From Phycisphaerales bacterium (GTDB lineage: Bacteria > Planctomycetota > Phycisphaerae > Phycisphaerales > SM1A02), in the NCBI GenBank assembly GCA_028823105.1, contig JAPKCC010000011.1:1-47335 (forward strand): DNA of 47,335 nt, given 5' to 3'. How positions within the stretch are numbered: position 1 is the first letter of the stretch; each line of letters opens with the position of its first letter. A model generated the notes under the pieces. That model saw only the letters and a program-made list of their open reading frames with translations, was not told where the DNA came from and searched no databases. The position numbers and the translations under genes were made by a program. Positions 12,001 to 17,023 of this stretch are shown piece by piece.

Positions 12001-14253
12001 AAGTTGGAGCATCCGGAGCGGCGGCATATCCGTCGGCTCGAACACGTCGAGCTCGCGAACGAACGCCTCGATGGACTTCACTTGGGCGCTGTCGCCCCGG
12101 ACCCAGAGGCTGTTGGTCGGCGTGATGACCTCGATGGTGGGCGGCGCGATCAGTCGGCCATCACCGATTTCCGTCGTTGTCTCGATCATGGCGAGAAGCG
12201 GAATGAGAACTTCCGAAGCTCTGGCCTGTTGGATCGTGATCATCCGGCTCACCGGCGCCGGCGGAAGCAACCGCCGTGCTTCAGACAAGGATCGCTCGAA
12301 GGCCTGGACCGACTTCGTCGAGCCCATCACTTCGAAGACGCCCGTGACCGGATCGACGGATACTTCCGGCCGAGGGAGTTCGCCTTCCGCAAGCATGCCC
12401 GCCTGCCGATCGAACGCCGCCAGCGACCGCTCCAGCAGGAGGTTGCCGTCGCTCGTGCCGAGGGGGATCACGCGGTAGGTGATGTCTCCGGGCTGAGGAC
12501 GATCCAGGGTGGTCAACAGTGTGTCAATGGTGACGAACTGATCAGGCCCGGCGGTCACGATGAGAATTCCCAACGCGTCGACCGCTTCGAATGTCGGCGG
12601 CGTGAACGGACTCCCGTCGCGCGGCTTCAGCATGGATCGCGAGAGCGTCGACAGGGAATTCACCAGACGACTGGGAGCGGTCGAGTTCACAGTGAACTGA
12701 CGCACCATGGTTTTGGCTTCCACGGTTGCTTCAGCGGAAGCGAGTGATCGTTCGAAGGCATCGAGTGCCTCCTTATTTCCTTCGATCACCAACCGCCGGG
12801 AGGGAAGATCAAAGTCCGCTTCCACTACCAGCGAGGGTTGCCCGGCGGTCATGGCCTCGAACATCCGCGTGGCTCGAGCCACGGCGACGGCAGGGTCGAC
12901 CGCGTCGACCATGAGGTAACGAACTTGCCGATCCACGCGACCCGGCTGGTCGATGAGAAGGATCGTCTTTCGAACGGAATCCAGGTCTCCCGCCGGACCG
13001 GCGGCAATCAGGCTCTCTCCGTCAGGCCCGGGCACCAGTTTCACCACAGCCGCCTGTCGCGGCGTGAATACCGCCTGGCAGGCCTGAATCGCTGATTCTG
13101 GCGATGCATGGTTGAGCGACAGCAAGGCCACGGACGCCGCCCCAGGGTTATTCGTCGCTCCGCCGCTCTCGAGGTCGGCGAGGAAACGGGTTGCATGATC
13201 GATCAATTCCGCATCGGCGGAGATGGTCAGGCGATTCGTCTCTTCGAGTGCGACGTAGGTCGGCTGCTTCTCCTTGGGAAGCCCCGCGAAGAGCGCGTCG
13301 AGTTTGGCCCGTGCGTCGGCGACCGTGAGCCGCTCGAGCTGGATGGTCCGCATCGACATCACTGAACCGACGTTCTCCGAGTCGAGCAACTCGATGGCGC
13401 TCCGAAGTCGCTCAAGACGACGCGGAGTTCCTCGAGCGATGATCGAATTGGTCCGTTCGTCGGCGGTGATTCGGAAGCCTACAGGCATCACGTCTTCTTC
13501 GACCTGGACCTTCGCCTTGCCCCGAGTCACCGTCTTGACCACCCGCTCGCTCATCAACTTCGTGAGCGTCGGTAGAAGTTCGGTGGCGCTCGCATACCTG
13601 AGCTGGATCTGCTCGACCTTGTTCTCGACGTCTTCGCGATCGAGTTCGTCGACGATGAGTTGAATGCGACGGACGTTCGCCGCCGTCTCGACCAGGAGCA
13701 GCGAATTCTGCTCGGGAAGCGCGACGACCATTCCGTAGTCGGCGACCATCTCCTTCAACTGCTCGGAGACGTTTGCGGCCGTGGCATTGAGGAGCGGCAC
13801 GATGAGCGTCACCAGTGTGTCCGCGGTCACGTTCTCCGGGAGTTCGCCGACGAAGGTGGGGATGTTTTCCTTCTTGATATTCGCGAGTTCTTCCAACACC
13901 AGCCGGCCGTCTTCATCGCGAAGCACAAGCCCCCGAGTCTGCAGAAGAAGATTCAACGTCTCGAGCGCCTTCGGGAGCGGATACGGGGCCGGGTTGATGT
14001 AGTCGACCGTCCCCTCCGGCACTTCCGCATCTCGGACGATCGGAAGACCGGTCACCCGCGAGAAGTAGTCCAGCACCTGATCCCAGGTTTGGTTCTTGAA
14101 ATTGAACCGCACCTGCGGCACGCCTTGGTCATCCAGGACCGGGCGAGGCGGTTCGCCATCCTCCTGTGCGTACGCCAATGGCGCACCCACGAAGAGGCCG
14201 ATCGAGGCCGTCGCAAACATGGTCCACCGAGCACACTTCCGGATCTTTTTCAT
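1..14253 (-). CDS. gspD: Giant type II secretion secretin (GspD-like) with about 52 N-domain modules, 3' end outside the window
   Basis: Outer-membrane secretin of a type II secretion system, expanded far beyond the usual 650-750 residues. The frame is open from ATG 14253 (GGAG about 7 nt upstream) to the left edge, 4751 codons. Residues 1-29 are a signal peptide ending AYA before QE. Residues about 38-105 resemble the N0 domain. Then come about 52 modules of roughly 65-95 residues, each ending in a strand of the type D-x-R-T-N-S-L-I-V followed by a helix ending L-D. The cores recur every 210-300 bp from about 13690 down to about 950. The pore domain (residues about 4455-4692) has the hallmarks IQVMLAEI, LSSPSI and IPFLGDIPFIGGLF. 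It ends in a hydrophilic tail with D-P-K-Q repeats. Module 38 carries an Arg/Asn/Glu-rich insert (about 4700-4800) and module 51 a Gly-rich insert (about 1245-1400). The family assignment is firm; how the modules assemble is unknown. Confidence 0.93.
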   Translation of the reverse strand, partial: MKKIRKCARWTMFATASIGLFVGAPLAYAQEDGEPPRPVLDDQGVPQVRFNFKNQTWDQVLDYFSRVTGLPIVRDAEVPEGTVDYINPAPYPLPKALETLNLLLQTRGLVLRDEDGRLVLEELANIKKENIPTFVGELPENVTADTLVTLIVPLLNATAANVSEQLKEMVADYGMVVALPEQNSLLLVETAANVRRIQLIVDELDREDVENKVEQIQLRYASATELLPTLTKLMSERVVKTVTRGKAKVQVEEDVMPVGFRITADERTNSIIARGTPRRLERLRSAIELLDSENVGSVMSMRTIQLERLTVADARAKLDALFAGLPKEKQPTYVALEETNRLTISADAELIDHATRFLADLESGGATNNPGAASVALLSLNHASPESAIQACQAVFTPRQAAVVKLVPGPDGESLIAAGPAGDLDSVRKTILLIDQPGRVDRQVRYLMVDAVDPAVAVARATRMFEAMTAGQPSLVVEADFDLPSRRLVIEGNKEALDAFERSLASAEATVEAKTMVRQFTVNSTAPSRLVNSLSTLSRSMLKPRDGSPFTPPTFEAVDALGILIVTAGPDQFVTIDTLLTTLDRPQPGDITYRVIPLGTSDGNLLLERSLAAFDRQAGMLAEGELPRPEVSVDPVTGVFEVMGSTKSVQAFERSLSEARRLLPPAPVSRMITIQQARASEVLIPLLAMIETTTEIGDGRLIAPPTIEVITPTNSLWVRGDSAQVKSIEAFVRELDVFEPTDMPPLRMLQLGGSDATQIARLLTSRYDARPNDIRREQPVRVEADAATNTLVVTAHEAVFDEMKDFVESLNRSTETEAERETMIFPLRLARAIDLAKALGTLYPEPPMPLDTRGRPLPHLRQPREVFVSADGGTNTLIIEAPSGRKASFEELVQQLDRIELPPQASLKTWNIVRGEGSQIASTLQNLAQQGVLSRPGTNGEKAVEVTVQFEPRSRTLIVAGDEFTFGKIEEILADLEAVPVTRALRVIEITAGDATEIAARATRLFEEQTAGNPDFTAVEVEVDAVNGTILAVGEDESLNRFSQVVAQLESTQARPPDIRLLSLQHSDSTEVVEMLTELLGNELAVATLGGPPPVIEALPQVNAILIAAEPREHEIIRQIIDTIDTADEALPPIRILQVRTADAGNLALALGQTYDRRSNEEKAAKPVRISADSATNALIVAAHPDLLEEIRTIVSDLNDADRLDAEGREIRIFPLRVARAEDLAKTIDQMYPEPPMPRDSRGRPRADLQQPREVVVRANPQMNALIVDAPIQRMAGFEKLVQQLDQTQLGEETEIRTWKLPTLELEATAKMLRELADDGHLGGSEQGVSTSISITVDAASGTLLVSGPTEIFARITKVIESLESGPVVPATSLRTFRLTQARADSLAPMLREILVARMVESSRGSDREIQRLLTVTADRKTNTIIISAPDIVMPVAEELIRTLDSSASVVGDPTVRVHPLMFADATVVAAALQQALPSMTSPATGDAMAVKVVPAAGSNALLLVGIPEEIEEVQLLIEPLDARPATDAMDARTFDLAHADATRIAPVVQTLLDDQQGSDPRILMERIRRSRGMVDLTPKVRVEADDRTNSLIVSGPQQAVSLAGSLIEKLDRPDANSERTYATFTPRNANAERLLGTAQEVLDQTRPGGTRSSLELMLEPESGAILVVGTQGEADRAIALLQEWDANVPVLPAIDFGVITLKNAEATAVAATIGPILRDRTRWPDSLRDAMRAGVMMAEPSVTADVSGNRLLVSAPAVLQSIATTLAKQLDQDSAGDTVEVRVYPVPAGGAEGMASALQAALDAAVSSRPGEPKPVVASAGRSDAIVVTASPRLQEIVATQLTVMETSGSGVQVRTVFLKHASAARIAPLVERMLAEQAGVDPKDLPGWMRAELMMAKVRGQIPEEATIRVLADDRLNAIVVTGPSAVLNAAEQLVSQLDVPAGVDGGRSIRVLEIRNADARELATTLDELFAEDDDGQAPPAIRVNASSNTLLVRATPDQFTEIESIVNSIDDASLNVARELRTIPIDPSRGSAEDIARMIERMLDREDDDRVRIVPIDELLKRTKPQKKVGGKISRATTPGPVGLLGFARSAVLAVSLSAIPVAAQDTEPAAVVQDEAEVIIAIDPATNSLIILGSPRELDQVQGLAAEVEDSLPGEGSVIRTVPLPANVDVRNVANVVSATLRQLVPAGGKPGDLSRRTAVVPDLTSNSLVIACREDDFSLIADLIASVARPAEAARVVVRVYRLTDMSADRAASGLNALLLRPGKGRFNELAITLDADGRTVQAQFDPTQVTAVADSEANALVVMAPEAAIPFVDRYIELATQSPKGDRTTLRLFELRYARAAELQKTLRQIFQTRFRNIRRSGSSKAAEPDFAVDTRSNQLIVTASTEELAEVESLLKQLDVEDGSERNPLTVIELVSAQPSTAARILDQAVIGNDERLRSTTLVLPDDESGILLVRADGPTLSEMKDVLGRIDREATSRFPVQTLELQRADAGEVADAIQQFYDDRAQLFSSGRGRRAQSSTVAITGRTGGATLLVACDEPTFEEVSKLAATFDEKDSTAGYEYRIYALKHARAADASQTVESLVQSLSMSDGNVIRSWMSRRGDKSRDSLGTIAIQVDERLNALIVSGRGDRFELVEDLISSLDVPTPDDEKRVVRYYQLAGTDVELMESVLRDALGVESSQNRRWWMGEPDESETKIFADQRSGTLFVVGSETQQAGVKSIINELDTMMAGGESKIEVVRTEFADAQDVANAVDRFLRSRARATGQAATVVVTEIPNSGAMLVAGSADDVRMVKDLVGRIDAPDLSGARSIEIVPIERGDAVEMATLVGAQFARRGGEGVVITPDARTNSILVNAPSQIYPQIAALISRLDAPDDTTESVIRTYSLAVADASEATRILQETLRLDENGRTTGISIEMDGAEPGSAPIEVQATIVADRRSNSIVVTATKASLPVIESILAKLEEAPARSPIEYRIITLDYAPAVDVSYTIERLLLARGFEWQDVAVDYNRFENQLIVGATPDQFEVIDSILSELDTPGTRTRRTDFVALQFADATKLKEALANFYGPYAMEADTPGKQNVRIIADEATNSLVVTAAEPEWKGILALVEQLDSEEYDASLQLAVLPLVYADARSVSRAINDAFRPQVEAARRNQNSSRSENRQPEGERPSRDRNEAAAPVLMQSEEWVSASAEVQTNSLVISANRQNLAKIQHIVQQLDVADFIRLPAPRLIPVGAGDPESLAEALRTIYLPEGENRGGTLRIVGDRPANAVIVRADDEEFAQILALANALQQEADSKGLSVRVLRLESAPAARVAEAVREAFAAKAKQAQVPFSIQVDAIGNALVIASTAPFFKEVSETVREIDRLAPAAGQGIFLIDLENIPAAVAERAVKQIGLDKPQPADSTSRLVVEPIKISTLSGRNAVLVVANPVDRETILGILKVIDAEPDSEIGTSELRVVALQRASAIAVMKLVDLVIDPAGGPDGNAIAAAVKEQIRRLNMVDRRGKLISLDLTKPIRVIADEAGNSILISSTPDNVKALVEVVSLFDRLPSTEALTVQIFPLENMAADRFVSIVEDLFEQGRNLAVLPGLEIPAMPEGALGASLTERVALTVDERTNTVIAAGKESAVAFVEVMKGKLDSEIGTGWVEPKLIRLKYADAADLAEFIDAAVIEGQTDLPGATPMQNQIARLRAMRVGGTRAVESDVFVPLSRLMVKADPQLNALVVVASPANLALVEELVAMLDIEAAAPGAAVRIYAVVHGSAERITTVIRQLFEQQFRADLIREEDRIKAIPDLRTNSIVVSTSSRSFKLFEDLLARLDTEIPVEFREIRIIKLANSSASRVGPMVQRLMDARLERMRKVQPETADLEKAVVMADDRSNALVVAAGNDTFKVIERLAADLDVDSIGSVADIQVVPIMQGGLDRIADAVNRVMERRYADLPADVARRQKPLVITDPRTNSLLVAASPEDRRSINELVARLADTPMNSAVEIEVLTLETGSARDIAPRLESLMRDRMQSLGESEAPSDRVSIEPLEGSNALVIAASRENQIVVRELVELLKKAQNDRIGGQSVEIIAVARNRASDLVDLVDELYVSTENRRRGEEIIRVTADDRLNAILVSGAPADIEAIRSLVSRLDSERPGAVVEVKYLPLASANVLETVALIESVLDGGGRRGRSGQLGTVMRYLQQIDGVEPGADSEKMEVEVSSAIRDSISLTPDIRTNTVIVSAPRESMELIERMISDLDTSSTGSKRIEVFKLVNADADAMAEILTELFQLRQQGNLYVLKPREDIAGAAVMEPSGIGGAGAPDGGNMFGTDLTMVPDERQALSITVDSRTNSLIVSGTPKYLELVGEVVMELDAETANERETLVYTLRNAQADEVARVVSEFVSEDQRKLVQTLNSDQLPSAARLLEREVTIVGDLKSNAVLVNASPRYMEQVQSIIKELDVDPPQVLIQVMLAEITLDDNSDFGVTLNEKVGVIPLKTTGRYGSPDVFNQPLTGSFSVGFTDLSLVLSAMHAQGRLQLLSSPSITVANNEDGRIQVGQEIRLPDSIATFDTGTQTTTVTAQEIGIILEVRPTINPDGFVRMNIRPTISRLSEQTTDISETFSSPIIIKRTADTTVTVKDGETVVIGGLIEENSERRDMKIPFLGDIPFIGGLFRSETETRRRTELIIVLTPRVIRSPDDGTLESWTDSMIGELPLPELIREQIRDGGLKGNGGLLNEAFEPIDDPKQDPKQDPK
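181..895 (-). other. Secretin pore (C-) domain within the giant gspD
   Basis: This part of the giant gene encodes the beta-barrel-forming secretin domain, residues about 4455-4692. It opens with PQVLIQVMLAEITL. It continues through LSSPSITVANNEDG near 580-660, a typical secretin stretch. It closes with VVIGGLI, the block IPFLGDIPFIGGLF at about 243-296, and ELIIVLTPRVI near 181-215. All family hallmarks are present in order, so the outer-membrane channel looks intact even though the periplasmic part is hugely enlarged. About 60 further residues follow before the window edge. Whether a pilotin-binding S-domain follows cannot be seen. Confidence 0.92.
7930..8043 (-). other. Internal signal-peptide-like segment inside gspD
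   Basis: In frame with the giant secretin, residues about 2071-2108 read as a second Sec signal peptide. A basic stretch (KKVGGKISRA) is followed by GLLGFARSAVLAVSLSAIPV and a VAA cleavage-like site before QD. It splits one N-module: the first half ends near 8085 (VRIVPID) and the second half, with DPATNSLIILG, resumes near 7870. No in-frame ATG precedes it, but a GTG at 8089-8091 has GAGGA 10 nt upstream and could start a separate exported product. Frame continuity on both sides was checked codon by codon. It may be a fusion scar, an internal start, or a real membrane anchor. Confidence 0.8.
10165..10870 (-). repeat. Copy 2 of the internal multi-module duplication in gspD
   Basis: Second copy of the modules 9-11 type block (here modules 14-16). 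The PEPPMP landmark lies at about 10541-10560, versus about 11708-11728 in copy 1. The divergence between copies is clear at protein level, so the duplication is old compared with the copy count, but it is younger than the split between most other modules. Confidence 0.8.
11330..12040 (-). repeat. Copy 1 of an internal multi-module duplication in gspD
   Basis: Modules 9-11 of the secretin closely match modules 14-16 at 10165-10870. Shared landmarks are LYPEPPMPLDTRGRPLPHLR here and MYPEPPMPRDSRGRPRADLQ there, with the same order RMLQ/RILQ, IFPLR and FEELVQQLD/FEKLVQQLD. The offset is 1164 bp at the RMLQ site and 1167 bp at the PEPPMP site, both multiples of three. This implies an in-frame block duplication of about 389 residues (five modules) with one codon gained or lost. 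Confidence 0.8.
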
Positions 14254-14354
14254 ATTCTGGCTCCAGCGGAAGTGGACCCCGGTCTCCGACCGGTTGATGA
14301 GCATCCACATCCGTCGTTCCGAACCGCCGAGGCGATCATCACCTCAACCGATGA

Positions 14355-14373
14355 CCTGGGAATCCTTCCCAGG
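14355..14373. promoter_or_regulatory. Perfect hairpin in the gap upstream of gspD
   Basis: CCTGGGAA-TCC-TTCCCAGG forms an 8-bp perfect stem with a 3-nt loop, about 100 nt upstream of the gspD start in the 246-bp gap after the gspM-like gene. No T tract follows on either strand, so it is not a textbook terminator. It may be an mRNA processing, attenuation or operator site. The function is inferred only from position. Confidence 0.4.
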
Positions 14374-14417
14374 CGATCAAGGCTTTATCACAAAAGGGCT
14401 CCATGCCCCAAGATATA

Positions 14418-14441
14418 GGGGTCATGGTACCCATGGACCCC
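14418..14441. promoter_or_regulatory. Imperfect hairpin downstream of the gspM-like gene
   Basis: GGGGTCATGG-TAC-CCATGGACCCC pairs over ten positions with a single-base bulge. It lies 60-80 nt downstream of the stop of the gspM-like gene. With the hairpin at 14355 it makes two stem-loops between the short gsp genes and the giant secretin. A weak terminator or a site that separates expression of the two parts is possible. Confidence 0.35.
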
Positions 14442-14499
14442 CATCCATCGTGGTTCTCCGCCCAAAATCCATCAGTTCTGAGCCAAGGACGCCCGGTTC

Positions 14500-15483
14500 T
14501 CAAGGAAGCGGACGATCCAGAGTCGAACCGATCAGCACTCGGAAGGTTTCGTCGCCGACTCGGAAGCTGGCGATGTCGCCGGAGGCGGCTTCCAGTTGCA
14601 GGACGATCTGCCTCCCGATTCGCTTCTTCCCCGACAGGGGCAGTTCGATCGTTTCACCGCTCTCGATCTGCCGGAGCCATGCTTCCGTCCCATCCGGCCC
14701 TTCCATGATGCCGGTCAGCAACCAGAACGACCGAGGATTCGCTCGAACCACCGGCGGAGTCGGCCTCGGCACGATGACGTCCGGAGTCGCCGGCGTATCG
14801 GGGAGTGAGAAGGGGTTCGCCGCCACCAGCGACTCGTACCTGGTTCCAGGTCTTCTCGATGAACGCGGTCGTTGGTCGAGTTCGCCGTCACCGGCGAGAC
14901 CGGGAATGAACAGGGTGGCGACTCCGACCGCGATCGTGATCGATTTCCCCTCCCGATCGGGATCGAGCCTCACCTGCTCGATCCGTTTCAACCATGGTGT
15001 GGCATCAAGCTCATGCAGGAAACGAACCACGGCATCGATCGGCCCCACACCCTTGACGTTCGCTCGCACCAGCACGAAATCTGGTTCTTCGCGAAAGGCG
15101 CGTTCATTTCCGGATCTTGAGAACTCGCGCACCGCGGGCGTCGCGATCACTGCGGCGCCGATCGTGGACACGCTGGCACCCCTGATACCCGCAGACTCGG
15201 CGAGCATCGCCAGCCGCCTCCGCAGATCACTGTCGACGGATTCCAGTTCCGAACCGATCGAACGATCGACGACCATGGCGAGACGTTCGTCCAGCGCCGG
15301 ACGTTCCGTCCGTTCCTCTCGAACCGTCAGCAAGACATTCCGATAGAGGTCGATCTTGCGAACAATCTCGGATCGATCGCCGCCCAGCCTCCCCGCACCG
15401 ACGGCCCAACCCAGCACGCCGGACCCACCGAGGACCCCGAGTGCCACAGAGACGAGAACGAGTCTTCGCTGCCGACGATTCAC
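14500..15483 (-). CDS. GspM/PilO-like inner-membrane protein with a C-terminal PilP/GspC-type domain
   Basis: T2SS assembly-platform protein of 327 residues. It starts at GTG 15483, which overlaps the gspL stop as GTGA and has a strong GGGAGG site upstream. A short basic N-terminus precedes one membrane helix (residues about 8-32). A periplasmic part (about 60-205) looks like the PilO/GspM ferredoxin-like fold, with VDAVVRFLHEL-type strand-helix spacing. It then has a linker with ANPFSLP (about 222-228), a motif typical of PilP/GspC linkers, and a compact C-terminal domain (about 245-320: LLTGIMEG, TIELPLSGK, VGDETFRVLIG). PilP and GspC proteins contact the secretin N0 domain, so this fusion could be the link to the giant secretin. 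The M-like part is fairly secure; the C-like part is inferred. Confidence 0.65.
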   Translation of the reverse strand: MNRRQRRLVLVSVALGVLGGSGVLGWAVGAGRLGGDRSEIVRKIDLYRNVLLTVREERTERPALDERLAMVVDRSIGSELESVDSDLRRRLAMLAESAGIRGASVSTIGAAVIATPAVREFSRSGNERAFREEPDFVLVRANVKGVGPIDAVVRFLHELDATPWLKRIEQVRLDPDREGKSITIAVGVATLFIPGLAGDGELDQRPRSSRRPGTRYESLVAANPFSLPDTPATPDVIVPRPTPPVVRANPRSFWLLTGIMEGPDGTEAWLRQIESGETIELPLSGKKRIGRQIVLQLEAASGDIASFRVGDETFRVLIGSTLDRPLP

Positions 15484-16973
15484 TCCTCACCTCCCGTCTC
15501 GGAGTCGGACTCGGAGTCGGGGTCGGATTCGACCGGACCAGGATCAATCACCTTGGTCCGCATCGAGAAACCGAAGGGGTAGGGAAGTCGTCTTCCGCCC
15601 CCGGCATCCGCCCCGGTCGTTCGCAACACGTACCGATCATCCGCCACGAGTACATCGCGGACCTCTGCCGCGGCATCACGACTTCGGGATTCCCCTTCAA
15701 CGATAATGCGGACGTTGGGATCAACCACAAATTTCTTCTCGGGAGTGAAGGCGATCTTGTCGTCCTCGAGAAAACCTCCGAATTCATCGAGGACGGTTCC
15801 GCCCCTGTCGATGCCCGGCGCCGCCACCACCAGGAGATGTTCCAACCAGGCAGGTCGGACCGACGTCCATGCTTCGAGATGGCCGGCGCGAAGGACATCC
15901 CGTTTGAATCTGAGATGCTCGTCCTTACCGGCTCTGGCCTTCCCCAGTAGGTCGGTCGATTCGGAACGAAGAGACTCAAGCTGCGACCCTCCGATCGTCC
16001 AACCGATACCCGCCGCGATCAAGGCCAGTCCCGCGATCGCAAGCGTCTTCTGGCGAATCCTCGCGGCGCGATCAGGCGTCTTCCGAGGGGCTGCCAGATC
16101 GACCTGGCGATCGGCCGCCGTCGGAAGCAGGAGACCCACCAGGGGCCACACCCCACGCATGTCTACATCGGCCTGCACCCGGCGATCACCGATGAACCGC
16201 TGGGTGGTGAGTCCGGTGGCCTCGGAAATCCGCCCGATGGAGTCTGCAATCTGTTCACCACCGAGCACCAGAAGCATCGGGGATTCAATCTCGCCCGCGG
16301 AGACGCGATAGCTCAACCAGCTTCGGCGGATCTCTGGAACGAGTTCGTCCGCCGTCGGCGGCGCACCGTCAACGCCGTCTAGGGCGACGCCGCGCGACCA
16401 CTTGAGAAATCCATCCTCGACCAGCCCCAATTCAAGGCCCTCCCCAGTCACATCGAGGAACAAGGTCGGTTCCACCGGATCCGCAAGTCGCATGGCGCCA
16501 TGGCAACGAGGAGCGATGCGCGCGACTTTCAGGCCTGCCGCATCGGCGATCGCGTGGATTCGCTCAATCTCCCGCTTCGGGACCGCCACCGCCTCGACCA
16601 CGAAGACCCCCGGGTTTCGTTCGATGATCGAGAAGTCGATCACCGCATCTCCCGCATCGATGGGCAGTTCCCGTTCCACCGCGATCTGGACCATCGCCGG
16701 AAGTTCGTCAGGATCATCCGTGGGAAGTTCGAGACGCTTGAAACTCGTGATCGAGCGATCAAGGGCGAAGACCGCCGGGCCCGCGCCGAGGCCGGCGCGG
16801 GCCATCGCCGCGCCGAGGGCCGCGCCGATCGCCGCAGCGTCGTCGGTCGCGACGCTCTCGGGGATCGTTTCAAAGACCGTCGCAGTCAGCGTGGTTCGAC
16901 GCCCCGGACGAATTTTCACCGCACGCAGGGCGCGGTGTCCGACATCGACGGCGAGTTGGATGTTCCGAGCCAT
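15480..16973 (-). CDS. gspL: GspL-like protein (PilM-type ATPase fold fused to a PilN-type domain)
   Basis: Inner-membrane platform component of 497 residues. Residues 1 to about 270 resemble PilM/cytoplasmic GspL (actin-like fold): AVDVGHRALRAVKI at the start, ALDRSITSFKRLELP and MVQIAVERELPID. One membrane helix lies at about 309-330 (LAIAGLALIAAGIGWTIGG). A coiled segment and a PilN-like periplasmic domain with a VRIIVEGE strand follow, and the protein ends in a Ser/Asp/Glu tail. It starts at ATG 16973 with AAAGG upstream and overlaps the next gene by 4 bp. GspL normally recruits the GspE ATPase to the membrane; no gspE is visible here. Confidence 0.8.
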   Translation of the reverse strand: MARNIQLAVDVGHRALRAVKIRPGRRTTLTATVFETIPESVATDDAAAIGAALGAAMARAGLGAGPAVFALDRSITSFKRLELPTDDPDELPAMVQIAVERELPIDAGDAVIDFSIIERNPGVFVVEAVAVPKREIERIHAIADAAGLKVARIAPRCHGAMRLADPVEPTLFLDVTGEGLELGLVEDGFLKWSRGVALDGVDGAPPTADELVPEIRRSWLSYRVSAGEIESPMLLVLGGEQIADSIGRISEATGLTTQRFIGDRRVQADVDMRGVWPLVGLLLPTAADRQVDLAAPRKTPDRAARIRQKTLAIAGLALIAAGIGWTIGGSQLESLRSESTDLLGKARAGKDEHLRFKRDVLRAGHLEAWTSVRPAWLEHLLVVAAPGIDRGGTVLDEFGGFLEDDKIAFTPEKKFVVDPNVRIIVEGESRSRDAAAEVRDVLVADDRYVLRTTGADAGGGRRLPYPFGFSMRTKVIDPGPVESDPDSESDSETGGEE

Positions 16974-17023
16974 GCGTAAGGCCTTTCTGATGCCCGAGTC
17001 TGCGACCGAGACGTGAACCGATC

